In this document: positions 51,266 through 59,585 of the stretch, piece by piece
Layout: the number at the start of each line of letters is the position of its first letter
Position numbering within the stretch: the stretch's first letter is position 1
Origin: Frateuria_A sp049727805
Lineage (GTDB): Bacteria > Pseudomonadota > Gammaproteobacteria > Xanthomonadales > Rhodanobacteraceae
DNA length: 64,000 nucleotides
NCBI RefSeq assembly: GCF_049727805.1
Contig: NZ_JBCNYA010000020.1
Location: 1 to 64,000, forward strand
Reading direction: 5' to 3'
Position numbers and translations under genes: made by a program
Notes under the pieces: model-generated
The model's input: the letters and a program-made list of their open reading frames with translations, nothing else
Told to the model about the DNA's origin: nothing
Databases searched by the model: none

Positions 51266-52659
51266 TGGCGATGAGCAGACCCAGGCCGGACAACCTGATG
51301 CTGCGCCGCACCGTGCGGGACCACCGCGCCGTGCTGCAGCAGGCGATGCGCGCGCACCAGGCGGACGACCTGGACACCGCCGAGCGGCTGTACCGCGAAG
51401 TGCTGGACCTGCATGCCGCCCAGCCCGACGCGCTGCATTACCTCGGCGTGCTGTGCCACCAGCGGGGCCGCAGCGACGAGGCGGTGGATCTGATCCGCAC
51501 CGCGCTGAGGATCACCCCGCGCCACCCGGACGCGCACAACAACCTGGGCAACATCCACAAGGAGTGCGACCGGCCGGCGGAGGCGGAAGCCTGCTACCGG
51601 CGCGCGCTCGAATGCGGCCCCGGCCACCACAACGCCCTGGGCAACCTGGCCGTGGTGCTGGAGCTGCAGTCGCGCCTGGACGAGGCCTTCGAGGCCTACG
51701 GCAGCCTGCTGCAAAAGGCGCCGGACGACGCGCGGGGCCATTACCTGATGGGCCTGTTCCTGCGCAGCCACGCGCAGCACATGGAACATCTGGAGCAGGC
51801 AGCCGGATGTTTCGGCCGCGCGTTCGAGCTGGACCCGCGCAACCTGCGCGCGCTGGAGGCACTCGGCGTGACGCTGTACGCCCTCAAGCGGCGCGACGAG
51901 GCGCGCGGGGTCTACCGCGACTGGCTCGAGCGCGAACCCGACAATCCCGTGCCGCGCCACATGCTGGCCGCCTGCGGTGGTGCCGAGGCGCCGCCGCGTG
52001 CCGCCGACGACTACGTGCGCGAACTGTTCGACGGCTTCGCCGACAGCTTCGACGAACAACTCCTTAAAAACCTGGACTACCGCGCACCGCAGGTGCTGGT
52101 CGACGCGCTGGGTGGGATACTCGCTGCCCCGGCGGCGGCACTCGACGTGCTCGATGCCGGCTGCGGCACGGGCCTGTGCGCGCCGCTGCTGCGTCCCTAC
52201 GCCCGCCAACTGGTGGGCGTGGACCTCTCCGGCGGCATGGTGGAGAAGGCGCGTGCCCGCGGCGGCTACGACGTGCTCGAGGTGGCCGAACTGACCGGCT
52301 ACCTGCAGGCCCGCCACGAGGCCTGGGACCTGGTGGTCTCGGCCGACACGCTGGTCTATTTCGGCGAACTGCAGGAGGCGCTGGCCGCCACCCGCAACGC
52401 GTTGTGCCCGGGCGGCTGGCTCGGCTTCACGCTGGAAGCGCTGGACGAGGATGCCGACCGCGCCGAACTGACGCCCAGCGGCCGCTATCGGCACACCCGC
52501 CGCTACGTCGAACGCGTGCTGGCCGCGGCCGGCTTCGACGACGTGCGCATCGCCGCCGACACGCTGCGCCGCGAGGCCGGCCAGGCGGTGGCCGGCTGGG
52601 TGGTACTGGCGCAGCGACCGGGCCGGGGCATGCCGGCCGACGATGGAGATGCGGCATGA
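51265..52659 (+). CDS. TPR protein fused to a SAM-dependent methyltransferase domain
   Basis: The 464-residue protein has about six TPR repeats (residues 20-235; YREVLDLHAAQPDALHYLGVL and similar), the bridging segment YVRELFDGFADSFDEQLL, and a class I methyltransferase domain with motif I VLDAGCGTGLCAPLL and the motif II acidic VGVDLSGGM. It is translationally coupled to PAAR (TGATG) and followed by vgrG. The fixed position between the two spike genes suggests a chaperone, adaptor or modifying role for spike or cargo. The substrate is unknown. ATG at 51271 is an alternative start. Confidence 0.78.
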   Translation: MAMSRPRPDNLMLRRTVRDHRAVLQQAMRAHQADDLDTAERLYREVLDLHAAQPDALHYLGVLCHQRGRSDEAVDLIRTALRITPRHPDAHNNLGNIHKECDRPAEAEACYRRALECGPGHHNALGNLAVVLELQSRLDEAFEAYGSLLQKAPDDARGHYLMGLFLRSHAQHMEHLEQAAGCFGRAFELDPRNLRALEALGVTLYALKRRDEARGVYRDWLEREPDNPVPRHMLAACGGAEAPPRAADDYVRELFDGFADSFDEQLLKNLDYRAPQVLVDALGGILAAPAAALDVLDAGCGTGLCAPLLRPYARQLVGVDLSGGMVEKARARGGYDVLEVAELTGYLQARHEAWDLVVSADTLVYFGELQEALAATRNALCPGGWLGFTLEALDEDADRAELTPSGRYRHTRRYVERVLAAAGFDDVRIAADTLRREAGQAVAGWVVLAQRPGRGMPADDGDAA

Positions 52660-52825
52660 GCGATCGCGCGCAACGGCACACGCCGGCGGCTCGGGATGCC
52701 ACACCCGTTGCCCGCCGCTGCCATCCCCGCATTGCCGCCCGGCAAGCCCGCCTCCGGCGACAAGCCACGACATCATGCGTGCGGCCCAAGGCCGGCACGA
52801 TCCCCGCACTCCGGAGCCCCGCCCG

Positions 52826-54850
52826 ATGAGCCAGCTGATCACCCTGACCTCGGCGCAATGCGACGGGCTGCTGTTCACCAGCATGGCGACCGACGAGCAG
52901 CTCGGGCGCATGTTCTCCTACCACGTCGAGTTCGCCAGCCGCGACGAGAAGATCGATCTGGGCGGCCTGCTCGGCACCTCGATGACGGTGAAGCTGGCCA
53001 CCCCGGACGGCTTCGAGCGTTACTTCCACGGCATCGTGTGCGAGGCAGCACAAACCGGCGCGGAGCCCATCGACGGCCTGCACTACGCGCACTACAGCGT
53101 GCGCCTGGTGCCCAAGCCGTGGTTGCTGATCGACAAGGTCGACTGCCGCATCTACACCAACCAGAGCGTGCCCGACATCGTCAAGGCGGTGCTGGCCGAC
53201 GCCGGCTACACCGACGTCAAGCTGAGCCTCAGCAGCAGCTACGCCAAGCGCGACTACTGCGTGCAGTACCGCGAGAGCTGCCTGAACTTCATCAGCCGGC
53301 TGATGGAGCAGGAGGGCATCTACTACTACTTCACCCACGACGCCAGCACGCACACGATGGTGCTCGCCGATGGCGTGGGCGCGCACGCCAAGGCCAGCCA
53401 CTTCGACAAGGTGCCGTACTCGACGACCCGCGACAGCGTGCTGCGGCCGGAGGCGGCCATCTCCGCATGGGTCCCCGCGCGCGGCCGCGACGCCACCAAG
53501 GTCCAGCTGATCGACTACGACCCGCTCAAGCCGAAGACCTCGCTGCTGGCCAAGGGCAGCGGCGACGGACACGGCGGGCAGGGGCCGGACATGTTCGACT
53601 TCCCCGGCGAGCACTTCGACGCGCAGCTGGGCCAGCACTATGCGCAGGTCCGCGCCGAGGCGCTCAGCGCGTCGCGCTCGCACTACAGCGGCACCACCAG
53701 TTCGTGCGGCATCGAGATCGGCGGGCTGTTCAACCTGACCGGCTTCCCGCGCGACGAGTTGAACCAGGAATACCTGGTGATCGGCGCCACGATGGAGTTG
53801 CACGGCGGCGGCTACGCCTCCGGCGGCGGCATGCAGGGGCCGGGCTTCGCCTGCCACTTCCAGGCGATCGAGAGCAGCCGGCCGTTCCGCAGCCTGCCGA
53901 GCGCCGCCAAGCCGTCGGTCGTGGGCCTGCAGACCGCGGTGGTCACCGGCAGCGAGACCGACGAGGACATCGCGATCGACGACCACGGCCGCGTGCAGGT
54001 CACCTTCCACTGGAACAAGCCGGACAAGCCCAACGCCCAGAGTTCGTGCCCGGTGCGCGTCGCCTCGGCGTGGGCAGGCAAAGGCTGGGGCGCGGTGAGC
54101 CTGCCGCGCGTGGGGCAGGAGGTGGTGGTCAGCTTCCTCGAGGGCGACCCGGACCGCCCGCTGATCATCGGCAGCGTCTACAACGCCGACAACACGCCGC
54201 CCTACGGCCTGCAGGCGACCAAGACGCAGAGCGGCATCAAGAGCCGCAGCCTGCTCGGCGAGAGCGCCGACTTCAACGAGCTGCGCTTCGAGGACAAGAA
54301 GGGCGAGGAAGACTTCTTCATCCACGCCCAGAAGGACATGCACGAGGAAGTCGAGAACGACCACGTGGTCACCATCGACCACGACGAGATCATGACGGTG
54401 AAGCACGACCAGACGCTCACCGTCGAGAACGACCAGACCGAGACGATCAAGCACGACCGCAAGGTCACCGTGCAGAACGACGACAAGCTGGACGTCACCA
54501 ACAACGGCACCACCAGCATCGGCCAGAAGTTCAAGCTATCGGCCGGCACCGAGATCGAGCTGGTCACCGGCGCGTCGAGCATCGTGCTCAAGAGCTCCGG
54601 CGACATCGAGATCAAGGGCGTCAACATCAAGATCACCGGCAGCATGGGCGTCAAGGTCGAGGGCCAGGTCGAGGTCGGCATCAAGGCCGGCGCCACCATG
54701 GACGTCGGCGCGGGTGCCAGCCTGAAGGTGCATTCGGACGCGATGGTCGAAGTCGCCGGCAGCGCCATGGCCACCGTCAAGGCACCCATGCTCACGCTCA
54801 AGGGCGACGGCATGAACCAGGTGTCCGGCGGCGTCGTGATGATCGGATAA
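52826..54850 (+). CDS. vgrG: T6SS spike protein VgrG (TssI)
   Basis: VgrG trimers form the spike on the Hcp tube. The 674-residue protein has gp27-like (about 1-380), gp44/OB (about 400-470, RVQVTFHWN and WGAVSLPRVGQEVVVSF), and gp5-like needle with DNGTTSIGQ-type repeats and a Gly/Val-rich beta-prism. No toxin domain follows the needle, so it is a canonical VgrG. ATG 52826 (MSQLITLTSAQC) is chosen; the 166 bases before it hold no reliable gene. Confidence 0.95.
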   Translation: MSQLITLTSAQCDGLLFTSMATDEQLGRMFSYHVEFASRDEKIDLGGLLGTSMTVKLATPDGFERYFHGIVCEAAQTGAEPIDGLHYAHYSVRLVPKPWLLIDKVDCRIYTNQSVPDIVKAVLADAGYTDVKLSLSSSYAKRDYCVQYRESCLNFISRLMEQEGIYYYFTHDASTHTMVLADGVGAHAKASHFDKVPYSTTRDSVLRPEAAISAWVPARGRDATKVQLIDYDPLKPKTSLLAKGSGDGHGGQGPDMFDFPGEHFDAQLGQHYAQVRAEALSASRSHYSGTTSSCGIEIGGLFNLTGFPRDELNQEYLVIGATMELHGGGYASGGGMQGPGFACHFQAIESSRPFRSLPSAAKPSVVGLQTAVVTGSETDEDIAIDDHGRVQVTFHWNKPDKPNAQSSCPVRVASAWAGKGWGAVSLPRVGQEVVVSFLEGDPDRPLIIGSVYNADNTPPYGLQATKTQSGIKSRSLLGESADFNELRFEDKKGEEDFFIHAQKDMHEEVENDHVVTIDHDEIMTVKHDQTLTVENDQTETIKHDRKVTVQNDDKLDVTNNGTTSIGQKFKLSAGTEIELVTGASSIVLKSSGDIEIKGVNIKITGSMGVKVEGQVEVGIKAGATMDVGAGASLKVHSDAMVEVAGSAMATVKAPMLTLKGDGMNQVSGGVVMIG

Positions 54851-54860
54851 GGAGACGCCC

Positions 54861-55400
54861 ATGTCGCCAGTCGTACAGGCAGCCGAACAGATGGAACTGG
54901 CCGAGCCCGCGCGGGCCCGGCTGGAGCCGCGCATGAACCCGTTGCAGGCGGTGCAGGCATTGCTCGCCGAGGGGGAAACGCAGGACGCGCTCAAGCTGCT
55001 CGCGCGCCTGCTGCCCAAGCGCTATGCCGTGGCCTGGGCCTGCCAGTGCGCGCGCGACATGCCGCTGGCGCTGGAGGACAAGGCCGGCGCCGCGCTTGCC
55101 GAGCAGTGGGTGCGCGAACCGGAGGAACCCCAGCGGCGCGCGGCCTTCGAGTTCGCCAACGCCGGCGGCTACCGCACGATCGGCACGTGGCTCGCCGCCG
55201 CGGCGGGCTGGTCCGGCGGCAGCCTCGCGCCGGCCAGCCAGGAAACCCCAGTGCCGCCGGCCGAACACCTCACCGCCTGCGCTGTGGTCGCGGCGATCAA
55301 CCTGATGGCTGGCATGGAGCCCGTGCGCTTCGAGCAGCGCCGCAGCGAGTTCATGGCCCGCGCCATCAGCCTGCTTGGCGCCGGCGGCCAGGTCCACTGA
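54861..55400 (+). CDS. Small T6SS-linked protein of unknown function (DUF6931-like)
   Basis: A 179-residue mainly helical protein, rich in Ala and Leu, without signal peptide. Its features are ARARLEPRMNPLQAVQALLAEG-type helices and the end ACAVVAAINLMAG. I recall similar small proteins beside vgrG and TagH in T6SS clusters under the label DUF6931, but that is memory, not a search. It starts 10 bases after vgrG and ends 8 bases before tagH, so it is cotranscribed. Confidence 0.55.
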   Translation: MSPVVQAAEQMELAEPARARLEPRMNPLQAVQALLAEGETQDALKLLARLLPKRYAVAWACQCARDMPLALEDKAGAALAEQWVREPEEPQRRAAFEFANAGGYRTIGTWLAAAAGWSGGSLAPASQETPVPPAEHLTACAVVAAINLMAGMEPVRFEQRRSEFMARAISLLGAGGQVH

Positions 55401-55408
55401 CGGAGACG

Positions 55409-56764
55409 ATGAGCGTGCCGAACCCACAGACCCTCGTGCTCGCCGTGCTCGGCCCGCATGCCGCCCAGTTCGGCGCGCGCAGCCAGAAGGCCTTCGAAGG
55501 GCGCGACGGCAGCATCGGCCGCGCCGACGACTGCGACTGGGTGCTCTCCGCCGCCGGCGTGTCGCGCGTGCACGCGATGGTGCGCTGCCTCAACGGCATG
55601 TACTTCATCGAGGACCGCAGCACCAACGGCATGCTGCTCAACGGCCGCCCGCTGGTGAAGGGTGACCCCGCCTCGCTGAAGGACGGCGACCGTCTGCAGA
55701 TCGACACCTTCGAGGTGGCCGTGCGGCTGCAGGCCGACAGCGCCACCCTGGTGCAGCCGGCGATGGCGCCTGCGCCGGCGATGGCCGTGGCGGCGCCGCT
55801 GCCGGGCGGCGATTTCCTCGACGAGATGCTCGGCAGCGATCCGTTCGGCGCCGCGCCGCTGCCCGCGCGCGGCGTGCCGGACGAGCCGCTGATCCCGGGC
55901 GGCGGAGCGCCGACCGCGACGCTCGATCCGCTCGCCTTCCTCGACGAACCCTTCGGCGCGCCCGCGGCTCCCGCGCCCGCGCCGGTCGATAGCTGGAACC
56001 ACTCCAGCGGCATGGCCGACCATTTCCATCCGCCCGGCGTCGCCGGCCAGCGCGAGGCGCTGCCGGACAACTGGGACCTGACCATGGGCGACTTCGCGCC
56101 CAAGGCGCCGCCGGCACCGCCACCTGCACCCGCGCCCGCCCCGGCGATGCCGCCGGTGGCGGCGCCAGTCGCACCGGCTGCGGCGCCGCCAGTCATGGCA
56201 GCCGCCACGCCGTTTGCCGCGCCGGCACCCGTCGCTCCCGCGCCCGGCCTGCCACCCGAGCTGGACACCATCTTCCGCATCGTCGTCGACGGCGTAATGG
56301 ACGTGCTGCGCGCACGCGCCGAGATCAAGAACACCTTCCGCCTGCCGGTCACGCTGATCCAGCGCTCGGAAAACAATCCGCTGAAGTTCGCGCCGACCGC
56401 CGACGAGGCGTTGCAGAAGCTGCTCTCGCCACCCAACGGCGCCTTCCTTTCCGGCACTGACGCCTTCCAGGACGCCTTCGACGACATCCGCTGCCACCAG
56501 ATGGCGATGCTCGCCGGCGTGCGCGCCGGCTTCGAGGCCGTGCTCGCGCACTTCAATCCCGACCGCCTGGAGCAGGAGGTCGACGGCAGCAAGCGTTCCT
56601 CCTTCGGCGGCAAGGGCCGCTACTGGGAACGCTACCGCGAGAACTTCGAGGGGCTGGCCAAGGATCCGGACGAATGCTTCCGCCGCCTGTTCGGCGACGA
56701 GTTCGCGCGCGCCTACGAGGAGCAACTGGCGCGGCTGAAGTCGGCGCGGGTGCGGCAGCGGTGA
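55409..56764 (+). CDS. tagH: T6SS FHA-domain protein TagH
   Basis: TagH (Fha, VasC) reads threonine phosphorylation and promotes T6SS assembly in HSI-I-type systems, together with PpkA and PppA. The 451 residues begin with an FHA domain (about 10-105; GSIGRADDCDWVL, SRVHAMV, STNGMLLNG). A Pro/Ala-rich linker (about 110-285) and the TagH C-terminal domain (about 290-445; TFRLPVTLIQRSENNPLKF) follow. The matching kinase is not in the window. ATG at 55409 follows CGGAGA. Confidence 0.9.
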   Translation: MSVPNPQTLVLAVLGPHAAQFGARSQKAFEGRDGSIGRADDCDWVLSAAGVSRVHAMVRCLNGMYFIEDRSTNGMLLNGRPLVKGDPASLKDGDRLQIDTFEVAVRLQADSATLVQPAMAPAPAMAVAAPLPGGDFLDEMLGSDPFGAAPLPARGVPDEPLIPGGGAPTATLDPLAFLDEPFGAPAAPAPAPVDSWNHSSGMADHFHPPGVAGQREALPDNWDLTMGDFAPKAPPAPPPAPAPAPAMPPVAAPVAPAAAPPVMAAATPFAAPAPVAPAPGLPPELDTIFRIVVDGVMDVLRARAEIKNTFRLPVTLIQRSENNPLKFAPTADEALQKLLSPPNGAFLSGTDAFQDAFDDIRCHQMAMLAGVRAGFEAVLAHFNPDRLEQEVDGSKRSSFGGKGRYWERYRENFEGLAKDPDECFRRLFGDEFARAYEEQLARLKSARVRQR

Positions 56765-56901
56765 ACACACATGGCGCTTTTCACGCCGCGAAAACGCAAT
56801 AGAGGGGAGGCGCGCGCCTCCCGGCCCCGAACCGGCCGGCGGCGGCGCATCCACACAGGCTCGTACAAGCCCGCCCGCGGGCCACAGCAGACAGGTCGGT
56901 C

Positions 56902-58239
56902 ATGACGCAAAACAACAAGGTGGTCTGGAGCGAGGGCCTGTTCCTGCGGCCGCAGCACCTGCAGCAGCAGGAGCGCTACTTCGAGCGCTTCGTCGAGCTG
57001 CGTGCCGGCGCCCTGCGCCCGTATGCGTGGGGTTTCCAGGAGCTGGAGCTGGAGCCGGACCTGCTGGCGATCGGCAAGCTCGGCATCCGCCGCGCGCGCG
57101 GCATCTTCCCGGACGGCACGCCGTTCGCCATGCCCGGCGACGACCCGCTGCCGCCGGCGCTGGAAGTCGATGCCAACTGGCGCGACCAGACCGTCTACCT
57201 GACCCTGCCGCTGCGTTCGCCCACGCAGCCGGAGAGCGGCCGCCCGGAGGCGCCGGCCGAGCGGCTGTTCCGCTACCGCGTGCGCGAGACCGAGGTGCGC
57301 GACAGCTCCGGCAGCGTCGAGGGCATGACGCCGCTGGAAGTCGGCGGCATGAGCACCCGCCTGCTGCCGCAGTCGCAGCCGATGGAAGGGCTGGCGCAGA
57401 TCCCGGTGGCGCGCATCGTCGAATGCCGCGCCGATCGCCGCGTGATGCTGGACGAGACATTCATGCCGACCGCGCTGAGTTGCCAGGCGGTGCCGCGGCT
57501 GGTGACCTTCCTCACCGAGCTGCTCGGCCTGCTGCACCAGCGCGGCGAGGCGCTGGCCAGCCGCGTGGCGCTTACCGACCGCGGCGGCGCGGCGGAGATC
57601 GCCGACTTCCTGCTGCTGCAGGTGGTCAACCGCTGCCAGCCGCTGGTGGCGCATCTTGCGGAAGCGCCGCTGGAACACCCCGAGGCCTTCTACCGCACGC
57701 TGGTGGCGATGGCCGGCGAGCTGGCCACCTTCACCGCCCCGGGCAAGCGCCCGCCGATGTTCCCGCCGTACCGCCACGAGCTGCTGCGCGAGAGCTTCGA
57801 GCCGGTGATCGTGTCGCTGCGCAACGCTTTGAGCGCGGTGATGGAACAGACCGCCACGCCGATCCCGCTGCAGCAGCGCAAGTACGGCGTGTGGGTGGCC
57901 ATGGTGCCGGACATGAGCCTGCTCGATACCGCTGCCTTCGTGCTCTCGGCCAAGGCCGACATGAAGTCCGAGGAACTGCGCCGGCAACTGCCTGCGCACG
58001 CCAAGATCGGCCCGACGGAGAAGATCCGCGACCTGGTCAACCTGCAGCTCCCCGGCATCGTGGTGCAGCCGATGCCGGTGGCGCCGCGGCAGATTCCCTA
58101 CAACGCGGGCTACCTCTACTTCGAGTTCGACAAGCACTCGCCGATGTGGCGCGAGCTGAAGACCTCCGGCGGCATCGCCTTCCATTTCGGCAGCGAGTTC
58201 GCCGGCCTCGACCTGCAACTGTGGGCGATCCGGAGCTGA
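56902..58239 (+). CDS. tssK: T6SS baseplate-membrane adaptor TssK
   Basis: TssK links baseplate to the TssJLM membrane complex. The 445-residue protein starts with VVWSEGLFLRPQHLQQQERYFE, the family signature, and has the late segment LPGIVVQPMPVAPRQIPYN. It stands 137 bases after tagH and begins the tssK-tssL-tssM block. Confidence 0.96.
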   Translation: MTQNNKVVWSEGLFLRPQHLQQQERYFERFVELRAGALRPYAWGFQELELEPDLLAIGKLGIRRARGIFPDGTPFAMPGDDPLPPALEVDANWRDQTVYLTLPLRSPTQPESGRPEAPAERLFRYRVRETEVRDSSGSVEGMTPLEVGGMSTRLLPQSQPMEGLAQIPVARIVECRADRRVMLDETFMPTALSCQAVPRLVTFLTELLGLLHQRGEALASRVALTDRGGAAEIADFLLLQVVNRCQPLVAHLAEAPLEHPEAFYRTLVAMAGELATFTAPGKRPPMFPPYRHELLRESFEPVIVSLRNALSAVMEQTATPIPLQQRKYGVWVAMVPDMSLLDTAAFVLSAKADMKSEELRRQLPAHAKIGPTEKIRDLVNLQLPGIVVQPMPVAPRQIPYNAGYLYFEFDKHSPMWRELKTSGGIAFHFGSEFAGLDLQLWAIRS

Positions 58240-58243
58240 TGCC

Positions 58244-59581
58244 ATGAGCCCGACCAACGGCCCCTTCGACGACGACATGCGCGACGCCACCGTGGTGCGC
58301 CCGCGCGGTGCACCCACGCCGGCCCCTGCCGCGGCCGCGCCCCCACCGGCGGCGTACGCGCCTCCTGCGGCCGCCGCGCACGCGACGCCCGCTACCGACG
58401 AGGACATCAGCGGCTTCCTCGGCGGCGGCATGAACCCGCTGGTGCAGGCGGCCAGCCCCTTGCTGCTGCTGGCGGTGCAGGTGCGCCACAGCGCCACCGC
58501 GCAGGACCCCACGCGCCTGCGCGACCAGGCCACCACGCAGGTGCGCCGGTTCGAAAGCCGCGCGCAGGCGGCCAACCTGCCGCAGCAGACCGTGCTGGCG
58601 GCGCGCTACGTGCTGTGCGCGATGCTCGACGAGTCGGTGCTCAACGCGCCCTGGGGCGAGCACAGCGGCTGGGCGCAGAAGACGCTGCTGGTGGCCTTCC
58701 ACAGCGAATCCTACGGCGGCGCCAAGTTCTTCCAGATCCTCGAGCGGCTGTGCGCGGATTTCTCCAAGCACATCGACCTGATCGAGTTGATGTACATCTG
58801 CCTGGCGCTGGGTTTCGGCGGCCGCTACCAGATCGAGGCGGGCGGGCGCGCCAAGCTGGCCGACATCCAGGAAGACCTGTACCGGCGCATCAAGGAACAG
58901 CGTGCGCCGGCCGCGCAGGAGCTGGCGCCGCACTGGCGCGGCGTGGAGGACCGGCGCAACCCGCTGGTGCGCTACGTGCCGCTGTGGGTGATCGCCACCG
59001 CTGCCGCCTGCGTGCTGCTGGCCGCGTTCCTGTTCTTCTACACGCGGCTCAACGACGCCTCCGCGCCGGTCAACGCGCAACTGGCGAAGATCGGGCTGGA
59101 GGGCGCCACGCCGCCGGACACCTCGCACCGTCCGCCGCCGGCGCGCAAGAGCCTCAAGCAACTGCTCGCGCCGGAAGAATCGGCCGGGCTGCTCAGCATC
59201 GACGAGCAGCCCGACGGCCAGGCGCTGCTGCGCCTGTCCGGCAACGCGATGTTCGCCTCCGGCGGCGTCGACGTGAACGATCGCCAGCTGCCGCTGCTGC
59301 ACAAGATCACCGCCGCGCTCAACCAGGTATCCGGCCGCGTGATCGTGATCGGCCACACCGACGACCAGCCGATCCATTCGCTCAAGTTCAAGGACAACTT
59401 CGCGCTGTCCGCGGCACGCGCCGAGTCGGTCCGGCAGATCCTCACGCAGGGCCTGGACAACCCGGGTCGCATCGAGTCGACCGGCGCCGGCGCCTCGCAG
59501 CCGATCGCACTGCCGCCGGACCTGCCGGAAAACCGCACGCGCAACCGCCGCGTCGAAATCAAGTTCATCCCGGAGGCCTGA
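58244..59581 (+). CDS. tssL: T6SS membrane complex protein TssL with OmpA-like domain
   Basis: TssL (DotU/IcmH) is an inner-membrane protein of the TssJLM complex. Parts of the 445-residue protein: an Ala/Pro-rich N-terminal tail (about 1-55), the DotU cytoplasmic domain (about 60-235), one transmembrane helix (WVIATAAACVLLAAFLFF, about 245-265), and a C-terminal OmpA/MotB peptidoglycan-binding domain (NDRQLPLLHKI, VIVIGHTDDQ, NRTRNRRVEI). It starts 4 bases after tssK and ends 4 bases before tssM. Confidence 0.95.
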   Translation: MSPTNGPFDDDMRDATVVRPRGAPTPAPAAAAPPPAAYAPPAAAAHATPATDEDISGFLGGGMNPLVQAASPLLLLAVQVRHSATAQDPTRLRDQATTQVRRFESRAQAANLPQQTVLAARYVLCAMLDESVLNAPWGEHSGWAQKTLLVAFHSESYGGAKFFQILERLCADFSKHIDLIELMYICLALGFGGRYQIEAGGRAKLADIQEDLYRRIKEQRAPAAQELAPHWRGVEDRRNPLVRYVPLWVIATAAACVLLAAFLFFYTRLNDASAPVNAQLAKIGLEGATPPDTSHRPPPARKSLKQLLAPEESAGLLSIDEQPDGQALLRLSGNAMFASGGVDVNDRQLPLLHKITAALNQVSGRVIVIGHTDDQPIHSLKFKDNFALSAARAESVRQILTQGLDNPGRIESTGAGASQPIALPPDLPENRTRNRRVEIKFIPEA

Positions 59582-59585
59582 CGCC

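Noticed and set aside
52656..52829. Short plus-strand ORF between the TPR-methyltransferase and vgrG
   Set aside because: It overlaps both neighbours, is Arg/Ala-rich, and matches nothing I know; no ribosome-binding site of its own was seen.
50227..52911. 894-codon minus-strand frame across PAAR and the TPR-methyltransferase
   Set aside because: Antisense shadow of confidently assigned plus-strand genes; composition is typical of GC-rich reverse frames.
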